NCBI GenBank assembly: GCA_030268105.1
Contig: BSDZ01000020.1
Coordinates: forward strand, 1,752,001 to 1,816,000
Source of the DNA: Volvox africanus
Lineage: Eukaryota > Chlorophyta > Chlorophyceae > Chlamydomonadales > Volvocaceae
DNA length: 64,000 nucleotides
Reading direction: 5' to 3'
Shown: positions 10,009 through 21,392 of the stretch, piece by piece
Numbering within the stretch: the first letter of the stretch is position 1
How the letters are laid out: the number at the start of each line of letters is the position of its first letter
Translations under genes and position numbers: made by a program
The notes under the pieces: model-generated
Databases searched by the model: none
Told to the model about the DNA's origin: nothing
Seen by the model: only the letters and a program-made list of their open reading frames with translations

Positions 10009-11230
10009 AGTCGTCTTGGGTACGAAAGGTGGCAAAAGAGGGCATTCGCGAGTAGGGTGCTCTCCCGCACACCTCAAGCAAAGATTAGCGAACTTCCGAC
10101 GGTCAAACTCCGAACGTCGGCACTCCCACTTTTGCATATAAGGATCGTCTGTCCGGGGCTTCTTAACACTAGGAGCCACGTTCTGCATTGCAGCTACAGA
10201 CGGCGCGCTCTCTCTTCGCTTTCCTTTTGCATGGCCAGAGCTCGGCCCAGCTCCCGCAGACCCACGATTACTTGGGCTTTGGTGTCCGCGATTATCATAC
10301 CGTCTTTCCTTTCGAACGGCATGTGCGGCCGCCGAGGAGCATTGACGATCGGAACCCTGGTCCTTCGGTGTTGACTCCGAAGGTGGTTCCTGCGCTCACA
10401 TCTCGTGAATACGAGGATTGATTTGCTTAGCGTCTTTTCCAGCCAAGTTTCGAACTTCTGCACCTCTAGCAAAAGTTACTAAAGCATCATAAGATGAGAA
10501 TGGAATTCCACTGAGATCAGTGAAGGGATTCCGTAAGACCACGATGAAACCAGAAGATACGATCCTCCTCAGGAAAGTTAACAATAGGGGTTATCAGGGC
10601 CTCAAAACGGGACTGATAAGCAGGGACGGTCTCGTGTGGACGCATATGGTACGTGCCTTGTGCCAGCGTCTTACAAGCCTCGTTACTAAGCGAGCGAACT
10701 TCCGTAGCAAAGCGGGCGAGGAGAGCATCGATCAGGTTATCAAACGTGTATTTGCCTCTAGCGGTGGTCCATTCGTCATACCAATCCTTTGTGGCACCCT
10801 CAAGGGTATTTCCCACAAACAGGCATTTAATGGAGTTGCATCCCCCGCCGTGCACCGCTTGCAGATATTGCCTAGCGTCACAAACATAAGCCCTGGTCCT
10901 ATCCACGACGCTATGCCCTGAATTCTTTGCCTTTTTGTCAGCGGAAATATTGAGCTTGGGTACGGGGATAGTCAACTTCATTACCTCCGGTATTCCGACA
11001 GGTTCTTGCACCGCGGGTATTACCGGAGCCCATTATGCTCCAACTCCTTCACTTGTTGTAGCCGCTGCCGACAGTGGTACAATTAAATGTGAAGGGGTCT
11101 GAAGAACAATGGGGTCAGACATTATACGAGTCCTGACAGTATCGGGATCGGCAAAAACAGGTCTAGCGGCAAGACCGCTATCGGGTTGGCTAGCGGTGCC
11201 CAGATAGGAACTATCTTCGCGTCCCGACAT
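10006..11230 (-). pseudogene. gag: gag of B1 (multiple lesions)
   Basis: Starts with MSGREDSSYLGTASQPD at 11230. A stop interrupts near 11033 (GVGA-stop where B2 reads GAGAQQAP), and the frame shifts near 10520 and again near 10195-10470. The core motif DEWTTARGKYTFDNL and the knuckle CLRCAGEHPTREC (CX2CX3HX4C) are recognisable. The ORF ends in UAG before pol. It cannot yield full-length Gag. Confidence 0.8.
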
Positions 11231-11264
11231 AAGGCACGAACTTCTACTGGTGAACAGGAATTTG

Positions 11265-11627
11265 CTAGAAAATCTGTAAACAGGTAACGCAAGAGGAATT
11301 TTCGATTACTTGCATACCGACAGAACTCCTGAGTAGCTCGAGAAGGAAAGCGACGTAATCCGTAAGGCCGTCTCTTATCTCCGTAGTCTTCTGAATCAAA
11401 GCTTTAATCTGATCCGAGTCTAAGTATTGTCCGGCCAACACAGCATTTAATGTTGGCGTACGTTCACCTGCGGCTCACAATGCAAGCTCACAACGAGAAT
11501 ACAGCAACTAGTTACCAACAGATATCTAGGATTAGAAACCGGAAGCGGCGGCGTCCAAGACGGGGCGGCCGAGATCCTCAGCGAAGGTGTCTAAAGGGCT
11601 ACGGTGCGTGTCGTCGTCGCTTGCCAT
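11265..11627 (-). CDS. Leader ORF of B1 (two exons)
   Basis: Exon 1 is 11540-11627 (MASDDDTHRSPLDTF start), a 72-nt GT-AG intron covers 11468-11539, and exon 2 runs 11265-11467 to a TAG. Splicing restores a 96-residue frame in phase 1. Exon 2 keeps the pattern LI..TTEIR..L..Y...LL.LL.S.VG shared with family A although the DNA is diverged, which argues for protein-level selection. The gag frame lies +1 and overlaps its end. Function unknown. Confidence 0.55.
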
Positions 11628-11675
11628 CGCGAGAACCTACTTCCGATGAGGGACAATGAGACAGTCGTGAATTAA

Positions 11676-11690
11676 CCCGTCTCGATACCA
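11676..11690 (-). other. Primer binding site of B1
   Basis: TGGTATCGAGACGGG on the minus strand, 4 nt from the LTR end at 11695. It shares its first 12 bases with the PBS of A and C. Confidence 0.7.
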
Positions 11691-11694
11691 AATT

Positions 11695-12500
11695 TGTTGT
11701 ATCCTTCCTTCTTCAATCATGCACTGAATCTGCATGTCTGAATGTTAGCTAGTGCGCACTGTGCTTACGAACAGCAAGGCGATTCAATGCGAGTAAAGTG
11801 ACAGCGGAAGACTCAAGGTTAAGGAAAGATTCAACTTACAATAATCCTCGTTTACAAATCAGTAGATCGCCGTCAGACCCCGTGGGCAATGTTCATCACT
11901 CGGCTGCAGATGGAATGCTAGAATAGCTCAGGCCGAATATATATATGATTATATCGTATGTATGCGAATTAGATTGAGTTAAGTACGCAGGTACTTGGTC
12001 CAAAGTAGCGTAAGCCGACTTCGGTCTCTAGGCGGCCGTTCTCGCACCTATCACGTCGTGATACCGATGCGCAGTACAGGTCTCACTGGATTCCGATCTC
12101 AAGCGTGAGTACCTTTGTAGCACTGTTCTAAACATCGTGATATTAATGGATGCAACATATGTAATATGCGAAGGTCCGAATATCGATATATGGTTGCCGA
12201 CCCAACCATCACGATCGTCGCATTCTTGCATACGTGTATGATTTATGACACAGATGAGGTAATAATATTTAAAGTATTATTACGTGAGATATTATGCCAA
12301 TGGATAGATCGCGCATTAATTATCGATATTGAGTCAAACATGTTGACCGACAGCGCGACGTCGTAGGTGATAATGCAGCATGCTTGATTAGCTAGATATA
12401 CTCGAGTATATCATGCTAATATGCTTGTATGATGCTTCACAATGCTTAAATGCGTTGCGGTCTTCATTGGTGCAAACGATGATTGAACCGGCGTACAACA
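11695..12500 (-). repeat. 5' LTR of B1 (806 bp)
   Basis: Plus strand reads TGTTGTATCC to GGCGTACAACA. It contains AT-rich inverted repeats, including the 25-bp element at 12259-12283 that matches the position of the family A hairpin. Blocks of similarity show the A and B LTRs descend from one ancestor. Confidence 0.9.
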
Positions 12501-12582
12501 ATCAGGAACATAACTCCTCCTCGTGGTGCGTGGCTTATCATTATCATTATATGGTCATCATCATCATAATTATACCGCCAGG
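12501..12582. other. 82-bp non-LTR spacer between B1 and A2
   Basis: Low-complexity CAT/ATT-rich sequence with no ORF or repeat-family match. It is probably host DNA that received B1 and later A2. The last five bases (CCAGG) do not reappear after A2. Confidence 0.5.
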
Positions 12583-13406
12583 TGTTGTGCTACGGTTAGT
12601 TTCCCGCCGATGTGTAGGTCGATGTGATCCTACAAGGCGAAGTGCTATTGTGATGAACACATTGCATATGAATGAATCTGCATGATATAAATGTATTCGT
12701 GTACATTTATATATGCATTTGGCATGTTGTCATTACCCATCGCGACATCGCATCATGGCAAATCCGCCTAGCATGCATGAAAGCCCGAAGCATTGAAGTG
12801 CGCATTATGCTCGTGCTACGAAACGATAAGTAATATTATCTGATATAATATTACTTCATTACAGCACACGTTGAGAGCGCCGCACTCGTCGCGACACATG
12901 CCCTGCAACCGGATATCGTTATCCGGACCCTTGCATCATGCGAATGCCGGAAAGGCTTATACGTTGTTATGCGTAGACATCGCCTATACGCAGTAGGATT
13001 GTCACATCTAGGATCGGCCTCCTAGTGTGAATCGTACGGCATTGCGATACTGCGAGTATAACAGATGTGAGGACGGCTAAGCAAGACAAGACATTCGATA
13101 CCGGAGAACACTCGTGTGTTCTATATTACTATTGCTATACGCTATTCTACTTAGCCCGAGCTAAGCCTGAACTTCGCTAATCACCCCCGCGTGATGATTG
13201 CTTGCTTCCGGCGCTGACGGCGATTTCGTCCATTGCATCGTTCCGATCTGCAAGACTGTAAGTTATATCTCTCTTCGTCTTGAAATCTTCCGCTGTCTCT
13301 GTTTGCTCTCGCTTGCCTTGCTGTACTTGCAAGTGCTCGCGCATCGGTGTCGCAAGCCTTCAGACGTGCAGATACTTATGAGCAAACGCGAACGAGAGGT
13401 ACAACA
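12583..13406 (+). repeat. 5' LTR of A2 (824 bp)
   Basis: TGTTGTGCTACGG to GAGGTACAACA in sense orientation. Inverted repeats along it: 12828-12856 (12-bp stem), 12909-12926 (CCGGATATCGTTATCCGG), 13002-13030, 13106-13121 (GAACAC-TCGT-GTGTTC) and 13150-13165 (CTTAGC-CCGA-GCTAAG). TATA-like sequence occurs near 12688-12715. The string CTGTAAGT near 13256 is conserved among the LTRs and may be a TGTAA polyadenylation signal or a splice donor. Confidence 0.9.
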
Positions 13407-13409
13407 AAT

Positions 13410-13424
13410 TGGTATCGAGACAGG
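13410..13424 (+). other. Primer binding site of A2
   Basis: TGGTATCGAGACAGG beginning 3 nt after the LTR. It would pair with a tRNA 3' end reading CCTGTCTCGATACCA. The same 15-mer occurs in A1, A3, A4, A5 and A6. Confidence 0.75.
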
Positions 13425-13473
13425 TTCGTTGCCTAACTGTCTCTCTTTGTCTAATCGGAAGTAGGCTCTTTCT

Positions 13474-13907
13474 ATGGCGAGTTCCAGCGACGAACCACGA
13501 GGACCGCTAGATACTTTTGCCGAAGACCTAGGCCGCGCCGTTTTGGACGCCGCAGCTTCCGGTTTGTAATTGTTTAATTGCTTTTGCTTAGATTGCTGCA
13601 CTTGTTGTGTAAGTGTGTGCTCTGAGTCGCAGGTAATCTCAGTGCACCGGCATTGCTTGCCGCGGCGACTGAGACCGGCTTTCGTCCAGACCATTTGGCG
13701 ACTCTCATCGCCCAAACTACGGAGATCAGGACTCAGCTGGGCAAGTACTTGCTGAGTTTACTGAATCTTCTCAAGAGTACTGTCGGTAGGCTCACCGAAT
13801 CGTTTTGTACTCTTGCCTTTGCGATAGAAGTCGGCTTCTATTACGCAAACCTAGGGTATCGCTTCGTGCTCCATGTCCGCGGAACACGACGATACGCCGC
13901 ACACTAG
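13474..13907 (+). CDS. Leader ORF of A2 (two exons)
   Basis: Exon 1 13474-13561 (MASSSDEPRGPLDTFAEDL start), 71-nt intron 13562-13632 (GT to CAG), exon 2 13633-13907. Spliced length is 363 nt, giving 120 residues. Unspliced, the ORF stops after 31 codons. Exon 2 has an amphipathic-looking run LGKYLLSLLNLLKS. It overlaps the gag start by 35 nt in a different frame. Function unknown. Confidence 0.55.
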
Positions 13908-15108
13908 CCTAGCTAGCCAACCCGATTTTGTTGTGGCTGCTAGAGCACCGGATAGAGGTCTTGAGGCTGTTGGCGCGCGAGCCACTCAAGATCCCCTTTT
14001 CCTTCAGACCCCTGCTCACTTAATTGTGCCGCATTCAGCAGTTAACACCAATATGGACAACACTGCTGGACCAAGGGTTCTGCCATTACCTCAAGCTCGA
14101 GGGCATGATGACATCCCTGAGGTGATGAGATTGTCGATTCCCGTTCCTAGGCTCAATATTTTGCTGACCGACAAGACACCAGGGCATAGCATAGCCGATG
14201 CAACTCGTGCGTACGTGCGTGACGCTAAAAAGTATCTCCAGGCTGTTCATGGTGGCGATAATGACGGTATCAGGTGTCTCTTCGTTGGTAACACCCTCGA
14301 GGGCTCAGCGAAGGACTGGTATCGCAATTTGACCAACGCCCGGGGCAACTATACTTTTGACGAGTTGGTCGCCGCTTTGCTCGCACGATTCGCTACTGAG
14401 GTTCAAGCAAGCGATGTGGAAGCTCGTAAGGTTTTGGCAGCCGGTAGCTACCACATGCGTCGGGATGAAAATGTACCTGCGTACCAGTCATGCTTCGAAG
14501 CACTTGTGACTCCCATTGCTGACCTCACTGAATCCGAGCGTGTCTTTTGGTTTAGGTGAGGCCTGACGAAACTTTTGGCTAAATGGTGTGCTACTGACTT
14601 GGTTGGAGCGCAGATCAAGTCGTATGATGCTTTGGTCGCTTTTGCTAAGGGCACGGAGATACGACTCCTTGCCGGTGAGGAAGAAGTCAAGTCTGCCCCT
14701 CGTGCAAATGCCGTGCAAGTGCAGGATCCGCTTGGGGAAGCTGTAGCTCTTGACCAGGACTTCGGAGCGACCCGCCCCACGCCTACTGCCGCGACGCGAC
14801 GCAGCAACCGGCAACGCCAGGCGCGCGGGGGCGCTAGCTCGGGTGTCCGTGGGTCAGGAGGAGCAGGTCCGAGCTCGGACCCGGCTAAAAACAGGAAGCG
14901 TGGTGGTGCGCCGTCGACGGCAGCCGCACAGCGTTCCGACCCCAATGCGAAGCGGACTCGCACGGACGACACGTATATGCCAAAATGGAATTGCAATCGT
15001 TCCGAATTCGAGCGTCGGAAATTGGCCAACGTTTGTCTACGGTGTGCGGAGAGCCATTCCACGAAGGATTGCCCTCTAATGCCGCCGTTTGTACCTCAGC
15101 CGAAATAG
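13873..15108 (+). pseudogene. gag: gag of A2 (one nonsense codon)
   Basis: ATG 13873 (MSAEHDDTPHTSL), ending at UAG 15106-15108. The only large lesion is TGA at 14557-14559, where intact copies have CGA (FRRGLTKLL). The same codon is TGA in A6. The core (FVGNTLEGSAKDWYRN, YHMRRDENVPAYQS) and the knuckle (CX2CX3HX4C) are otherwise retained. Confidence 0.88.
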
Positions 15109-16722
15109 GGGCTTGCCCGGGTTCCTGCGGAGGGGGCACCACCTGGGATTTCTGAACTAACGCGTGGTCGGTGGTCATCCTTACGGCCAGCCGTTAAGGC
15201 ATTGTTGCCTTGTGTACTTGGACACATCGAGCGAGTCATTGCGCGACGCATCACACTTGACGGACGCACGGGACTTCTCTGCTTCGACCCGTTGTGTAAT
15301 TTGGTTACACCTCGCCGTCCCCTGTCGTCTATCGATCTGTCTAACCACGTGGTTTTGTTCATCCCCTCGTCTCTGCGTGAGATGTCGGAACAGTTGGCCA
15401 TATACAGGAGGTGTAGGCGTCAATATCCAGGCACCGCCGCATGTGTTTTACTCCCCGCTTTCTGTCGGCACAAGGCAGAGGCATCGTTAAGGGGTATGCG
15501 GCATGTCCACCGGTTCGAGCCGGGCACCGTTTTGTTTAATGGTGTGGATCGGGAGGGTACGCTGGCTCCGTGGCCAAGCACATCCTACTCGGTTGACGTT
15601 TGGTACGAAGTTCCTGACGGGGGTGCTGTAGGTTACGGACCCGCCCTAAGTGCACTGACGTTGTCTGCTGGGCAGTCGCTCGTAGATAACCGTGTCCCTG
15701 TGGTTCAGATCGGTTTGAATGGCCGTACCCTGAAGGCACTTGTTGACACCGGTGCCAGCGACGACTTCATCTCTGTCGCAGAGGTGAATGCGCTGGGGTT
15801 GTCCCCAGAGTCGTCTGATTGTCCACAGGTTACCCTTGCTGACGGGGGTAAGCATCCCATCGTGGGCAGGATTACCCTTAGCCTATCGATAGGCCCTTTG
15901 CGTGTTGTGACCCGGCCGTACGTGCTGCAGGGCTTAGCAGAGACTGCACCGTACATAATGGGGTCGTCGACATTACGGCAGTACCGCGCGCGCATCGACA
16001 TGGAGACCGCAACCCTGCATATGTGCAAGGGTACTCTGTCGATTAAGGTACCTTTCCTGTCGTTCGAACATGTCACACCAAAGGAGGGCGAAACTGAGGC
16101 GGTGCCTATGGTTAATTTCGCTGTGACCGCAATGGCCGCTCGAATCGAACCAGAGCTAGTCGGGTGTAAGGAGGCCGTCCGTTTGTTACGGAAGGGTGCC
16201 CACGGACTGCTTTTAAGGCCACGGGTGAGCTGTTGTGTCACCACCACGCAGATTTCTGTGGATCCTGAGGTTGAGGCCCTACTGTCGCAGTATGAGGACG
16301 TCTTTAAAGATATCCCTGGCCTACCACCTATGCGTCCTGTTGATCACACAATCCCTCTCGTGCCTGGAGCGCAGCCTACGGCCCGGCCAATGTACAGGTT
16401 GAGTCCATTGGAGCTGGACGAGGTGAAGCGCGAGGTGACGGATTTGCTCGCGAAGGGTATGATACGCCCCAGCACATCCCCGTATTCTGCACCGATTTTG
16501 TTTGTCAGTAAGAAGGATGGGACCTTGCGCATGTGCATCGATTACCGGGGGTTGAATGTGAATACGGTGAAAAATCGCTACCCTTTGCCACGCGTTGACG
16601 ACCTGTTGGATAAGCTGAAGGGCTCGGCTTATTTTTCCTCAATTGACTTACAACAGGGCTACAATCAGATTCGCATCGCTGCCTCTAATATCCCGAAAAC
16701 CGCTTTTCGGACGCCCTTCGGT
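15109..16722 (+). pseudogene. pol: pol of A2, part 1
   Basis: Same frame as gag across UAG 15106-15108; the recoding arms are at 15116-15121 and 15142-15147. It covers the pre-protease domain, protease ([12 protein letters not shown]) and reverse transcriptase up to TAFRTPFG, where A3 begins at 16723. The frame is open throughout. After the TSD TCGGT the protein resumes at 23918-23922 in the same frame. Confidence 0.9.
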
Positions 16723-17546
16723 TGTTGTACCTCTCGTTCGCGTTTGCTCATGAGTATCTGCACGTCTGGAGACTTTCGACACCGATGAGCGAGCACTTGC
16801 AAGTACAGCAAGGCAAGCGAGAGCAAACAGAGACAGCGGAAGACTTCAAGACGAAGAGAGATATAACTTACAGTCTTGCAGATCGGAACGATGCAATGGA
16901 CGAAATCGCCGTCAGCGCCGGAAGCAAGCAATCATCACGCGGCGGTGATTAGCGAAGTTCAGGCTTAGCTCGGGCTAAGTAGAATAGCGTATAGCAATAG
17001 TAATATAGAACACACGAGTGTTCTCCGGTATCGAATGTCTTATCTTGCTTAGCCGTCCTCGCATCTTATATACTCGCAGCATCGCAATGCCGTACGATTC
17101 ACATCAGGAGGCCGATCCTAGATGTGACAACCCTACTGCGTATAGGCGATGTCTACGCATAACAACGTATAAGCCTTTCCGGCATTCGCATGATGCAAGG
17201 GTCTGGATAACGATATCCGGTTGCAGGGCATGTGTCGCGACGAGTGCGGCGCTCTCAACGTGTGCTGTAATGAAGTAATATTATATCAGATAATATTACT
17301 TATCGTTTCGTAGCACGAGCATAATGCGCACTTCAATGCTTCGGGCTTTCATGCATGCTAGGCAGATTTGCCATGATGTGATGTCGCGATGGATAATGAT
17401 AACATGCCAAATGCATATATAAATGTACACGAATACATTTATATCATGCAGATTCATTCATATGCAGTGTGTTCATCACAATAGCACTTCGCCTTGTAGG
17501 ATCACATCGACCTACGCATCGGCGGGAAACTAACCGTAGCACAACA
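16723..17546 (-). repeat. 3' LTR of A3 (824 bp)
   Basis: TGTTGTACC to AGCACAACA on the plus strand, followed by ATTATCCCCCCTCCCG, the PPT on the minus strand (17547-17562). It differs from the 23095-23917 copy at roughly ten positions, for example CATCTTATATACT against CATCTGTTATACT. Confidence 0.92.
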
Positions 17547-17605
17547 ATTATCCCCCCTCCCGTATGCAGCGTCCTTGCTGCATCATACAGCATCGACTGC
17601 AGGGG

Positions 17606-20600
17606 TCATTGGGCTTGCGTGGCACGTTTGCGGGCTTCTTCAAGCAGGGGCTTCATGTCCTGTGAGAAGTTGCGTGTCGGTTCCCATGAGTTGTGCTCAT
17701 CGGTATACCCTGTCCACTTAACCAAGTACTCGTGTACTGTCCGCTTACGTCGGTGTCGGCCCACACGACGTGCGCGATAATCTAACACCCGCTCCACATT
17801 GTAAAACTTCTGTTTACCAGCGATCCAGGTCTCGGGAACTGGTTCGATCGCTGCGGGGGCGTTAGCAGGCTCAGGGACGGGTTCCGTACCACGATACGGA
17901 CGGACAAGCGATACGTGAAATGTGGGGTGAATAGTCATATCAGCGGGCAATGCAAGCTCCACAGCCACATTCCCAACCATGCGCACGACAGGATACGGAC
18001 CAATCCAGCGAGGTAAGAGTTTTCGGGATCCGTCGGCCAAGGAACGCAAGTTCTTGGTGCTTAGCAACACGAGTTGCCCTTTCGAAAACGTCACATCCTG
18101 CTTGGATTTGTTGTAATATTCCGTCGTTCGTTGCTGCGCCGCGTCCAAACATGACTTCGCGTCTGTGATTCGGGACATAAAAGACTTGGCAAAAAGTTTA
18201 GCAGCAGGCACGTTCACTTCCAACTCACGCCACACGGGTAGTGCGGGATGAAATCCGTAGTTGAGAAAGAACGGACTTTTGCCTGTTGAGCGGTTCACAG
18301 CGTTGTTAAGCGCGAATTCTGCCGCAGTCAAATACGTATCCCAAACAAGTGGTGTGCGACCAGCATAATTGCGCAACATATCACCCAACGTGCGATTTGT
18401 GCGTTCGGTTTGACCATCAGTCTGTGGGTGATACGCCGTGCTCAGGTTGACGCGCATGCCAACTAGTTTGCAGAGCGCTTCCCAAAACTTAGACGTGAAC
18501 TGCCCACCGCGGTCCGAAATCACATTTTTGGGAACCCCATGTAACCGAACCACATTGTCGAAAAACAAACGTGCGGTTTGCTCAGCCGTGCAGGATGATG
18601 TGCATGGTGCTAGATGAACCATCTTAGTCAGACGATCGACCATTACGAACACCGCATCATATCCCCATTCAGTTTTGGGCAGCGCGACTACGAAGTCCAT
18701 GGAAACACTTTCCCAAGGCGCATCCGGGACAGGCAACGGTTGCAACAACCCATGGCCCTTACCGGACAAAGCCTTATTGCGCTGGCACAGACTGCATGTC
18801 TGGACGAAGTTCGCTGCATCCTTAGCCAAACGAGGCCACCAAAAGGAACGTTGCACCAAGTCGATCAATCGCTTGCTACCAGGGTGTCCTGCTAACGGGT
18901 CCTCGTGGAACCGCGCAAGGATGTCGTAGCGTAGCGCGTCGTCGTTCGGAACGAAGATTTGTGTAGCTGCACCCTCCGTCCGTAGCCAAAGGCCATTCTG
19001 CTTGTGAAGGTTTTCTACATTAGCCGGGTTCGCAAACCAGGCGTCTGCGTTGTAGGCAACCTTCAACCGCTCCGCGAGGTCCGTCGTGATCGGTACCTCC
19101 TCGCTACGCGGCCGCACGACGGGCGCTGCCAAAATTGCAGCGTGTAGTGACGGATGTCGACTGAGAGCATCGGCAATATTCAATTTACCAGAAATATACT
19201 CCCAGGTGCAGTTGAACCTAGCTAGATATTCCATCCACCTAGCTTGACGGCGGTTCAACATCGGAACGCTTTGCAAAAACGTTAGGGGCTTGTGGTCAGT
19301 CTTTAAAGTAAACGGGCGTCCCTCGAGGTAACAGCGCCATTCCTTTAAAGCATGCAGCACGGCCAGAAGCTCCTGTTCCCCGGTGGTGTAGCGAATTTCC
19401 GCACCAGAAAACTTCTTACTCGTGAAGGCGATTGGTCGCCCTTCCTGTAACAATACAGCGCCGCTTCCAAATATTGAGGCATCAGACACTACCTCAACAC
19501 GAAATGGCAACGAGTAATCAGGGAATGCAAGGGTGACATCTTCGGCAACGATACGTTTGAGCTCTTCGAATGCCCGCTGGCATTGCGACGTCCACGACTT
19601 GAGCGAAACGAAAACGCCTTTGCGAGTTAAGTTAGTAAGCGGGGCCGCAATGATGGAATATTTTTCAATGAACTTTCGGAAATAATTGGTCAAGCCAAGG
19701 AACTTACGCAGCTCCGTGAGGTTCTGAGGCGCGGGCCAATCGCGAACCACGGCAACCTTCCGCGGGTCCATCTTCACACCGGTGGCCGACACAATGTGGC
19801 CCAAATATTCCACCTGAGGCTGCGCCCAAAAGCATTTGGCGCGTTTAGCAAACAATTGCTCCCGCCTCATAACGTCGAGCACGAGCCGAAGATGCTCCAA
19901 GTGCTCCTCGCGCGTCTTAGAATATACCAAGATGTCATCCAGGTAGCAAACAACGAACCTGTCGATAAACGGCCTAAACATTCGGTCCATAACCGCCTGA
20001 AACGTTGCAGGGGCATTAGTCAAACCAAACGATAGGACTGTATACTCAAAGAGACCGAAGGGCATCCGAAAAGCGGTTTTCGGGATATCAGAGGCAGCGA
20101 TGCGAATCTGATTGTAGCCCTGTTGTAAGTCAATTGAGGAAAAATAAGCCGAGCCCTTCAGCTTATCCAACAGGTCGTCAACGCGTGGCAAAGGGTAGCG
20201 ATTTTTCACCGTATTCGCATTTAACCCCCGGTAATCAATGCACATGCGCAAGGTCCCATCCTTCTTACCGACAAACAAAATCGGTGCAGAATACGGGGAT
20301 GTGCTGGGGCGTATCATACCCTTCGCGAGTAAATCCGTCACCTGGCGCTTCACCTCGTCCAGTTCCAATGGACTCAACCTGTACATTGGCCGGGCCGTAG
20401 GCTGCGCTCCAGGCACGAGAGGGATTGTGTGATCAACAGGACGCATAGGTGGTAGGCCAGGGATATCTTTAAAGACGTCCTCATACTGCGACAGTAGGGC
20501 CTCAACCTCAGGATCCGCAGAAATCTGCGCGGTGGTGACACAACAGCTCACCCGCGGCCTTAAAAGCAGTCCGTGGGCACCCTTCCGTAACAAACGGACG

Positions 20601-21392
20601 GCCTCCTTACGCCCGACTAGCTCTGGTTCGATACCAGCGGCCATTGCGGTCACAGCGAAATTAACCATAGGCACCGCCTCAGTTTCGCCCTCCTTTGGTG
20701 TGACATGTTCGAACGACAGGAAAGGTACCTTAATCGACAGAGTACCCTTGCACATATGCAGGGTTGCGGTCTCCATGTCGATGCGCGCGCGGTACTGCCG
20801 TAATGTCGAAGACCCCATTATGTACAGTGCAGTCTCTGCCAAGCCCTGCAGCACGTACGGCCGGGTCACAACACGCAAAGGGCCTATCGATAGGCTAAGG
20901 GTAATCCTGCCCACGATGGGATGCTTACCCCCGTCAGCAAGGGTAACCTGTGGACAATCAGACGATTGAGCCAGTGCCCGGCTCGAACCGGTGGACATGC
21001 CGCATACCCCTTAACGATGCCTCTGCCTTGCGCCGACAGAAAGCGGGGAGTAAAACACATGCGGCGGTGCCTGGATATTGACGCCTACACCTCCTGTATA
21101 TGGCCAACTGTTCCGACATCTCACGCAGAGACGAGGGGATGAACAAAACCACGTGGTTAGACAGATCGATAGACGACAGGGGACGGCGAGGTGTAAACAA
21201 ATTACACAACGGGTCGAAGCAGAGAAGTCCCGTGCGTCCGTCAAGCGTGATGCGTTGCGCAATGACTCGCTCGATGTGTCCAAGTACACAAGGCAACAAT
21301 GCCTTAACGGCTGGCCGTAAGGATGACCACCGACCACGCGTTAGTTCAGAAATCCCAGGTGGTGCCCCCTCCACAGGAACCCGGGCAAGCCC
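17606..21392 (-). pseudogene. pol: pol of A3 (protease deleted)
   Basis: After the UAG (21393-21395) the pre-protease domain is open to about 20974. There a net loss of about 275 bp (A5 equivalent 45640-45922) removes the DTG aspartate and shifts frame. From about 20970 to 17606 one long frame encodes RT (YLDDILVYS), RNase H (SDASIFGSGAVLLQ), integrase (HEDPLAGHPGS, CSLCQRNK, D,D35E with HPQTDGQTERTN) and chromodomain (HEYLVKWTGYTDEHNSWEP). It could only mobilise if Gag-Pol came from another copy. Confidence 0.9.

Larger units (their letters stand above)
5452..12500 (-). mobile_element. B1: family B retrotransposon, degenerate
   Basis: Minus-strand element with 5' LTR 11695-12500, leader, gag (10006-11230), pol (about 5815-10005) and the distal part of its 3' LTR (5452-5755), the remainder displaced by A1. 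The domain order is that of family A with a chromodomain. It carries many stops and frameshifts plus a 121-bp insertion in the integrase-chromodomain linker, so it is inactive and among the older elements here. Confidence 0.88.

Noticed and set aside
13410..13427. tRNA gene remnants at the PBS sites
   Set aside because: Only the complement of a tRNA 3' end is present; no cloverleaf can be formed from the neighbouring sequence.
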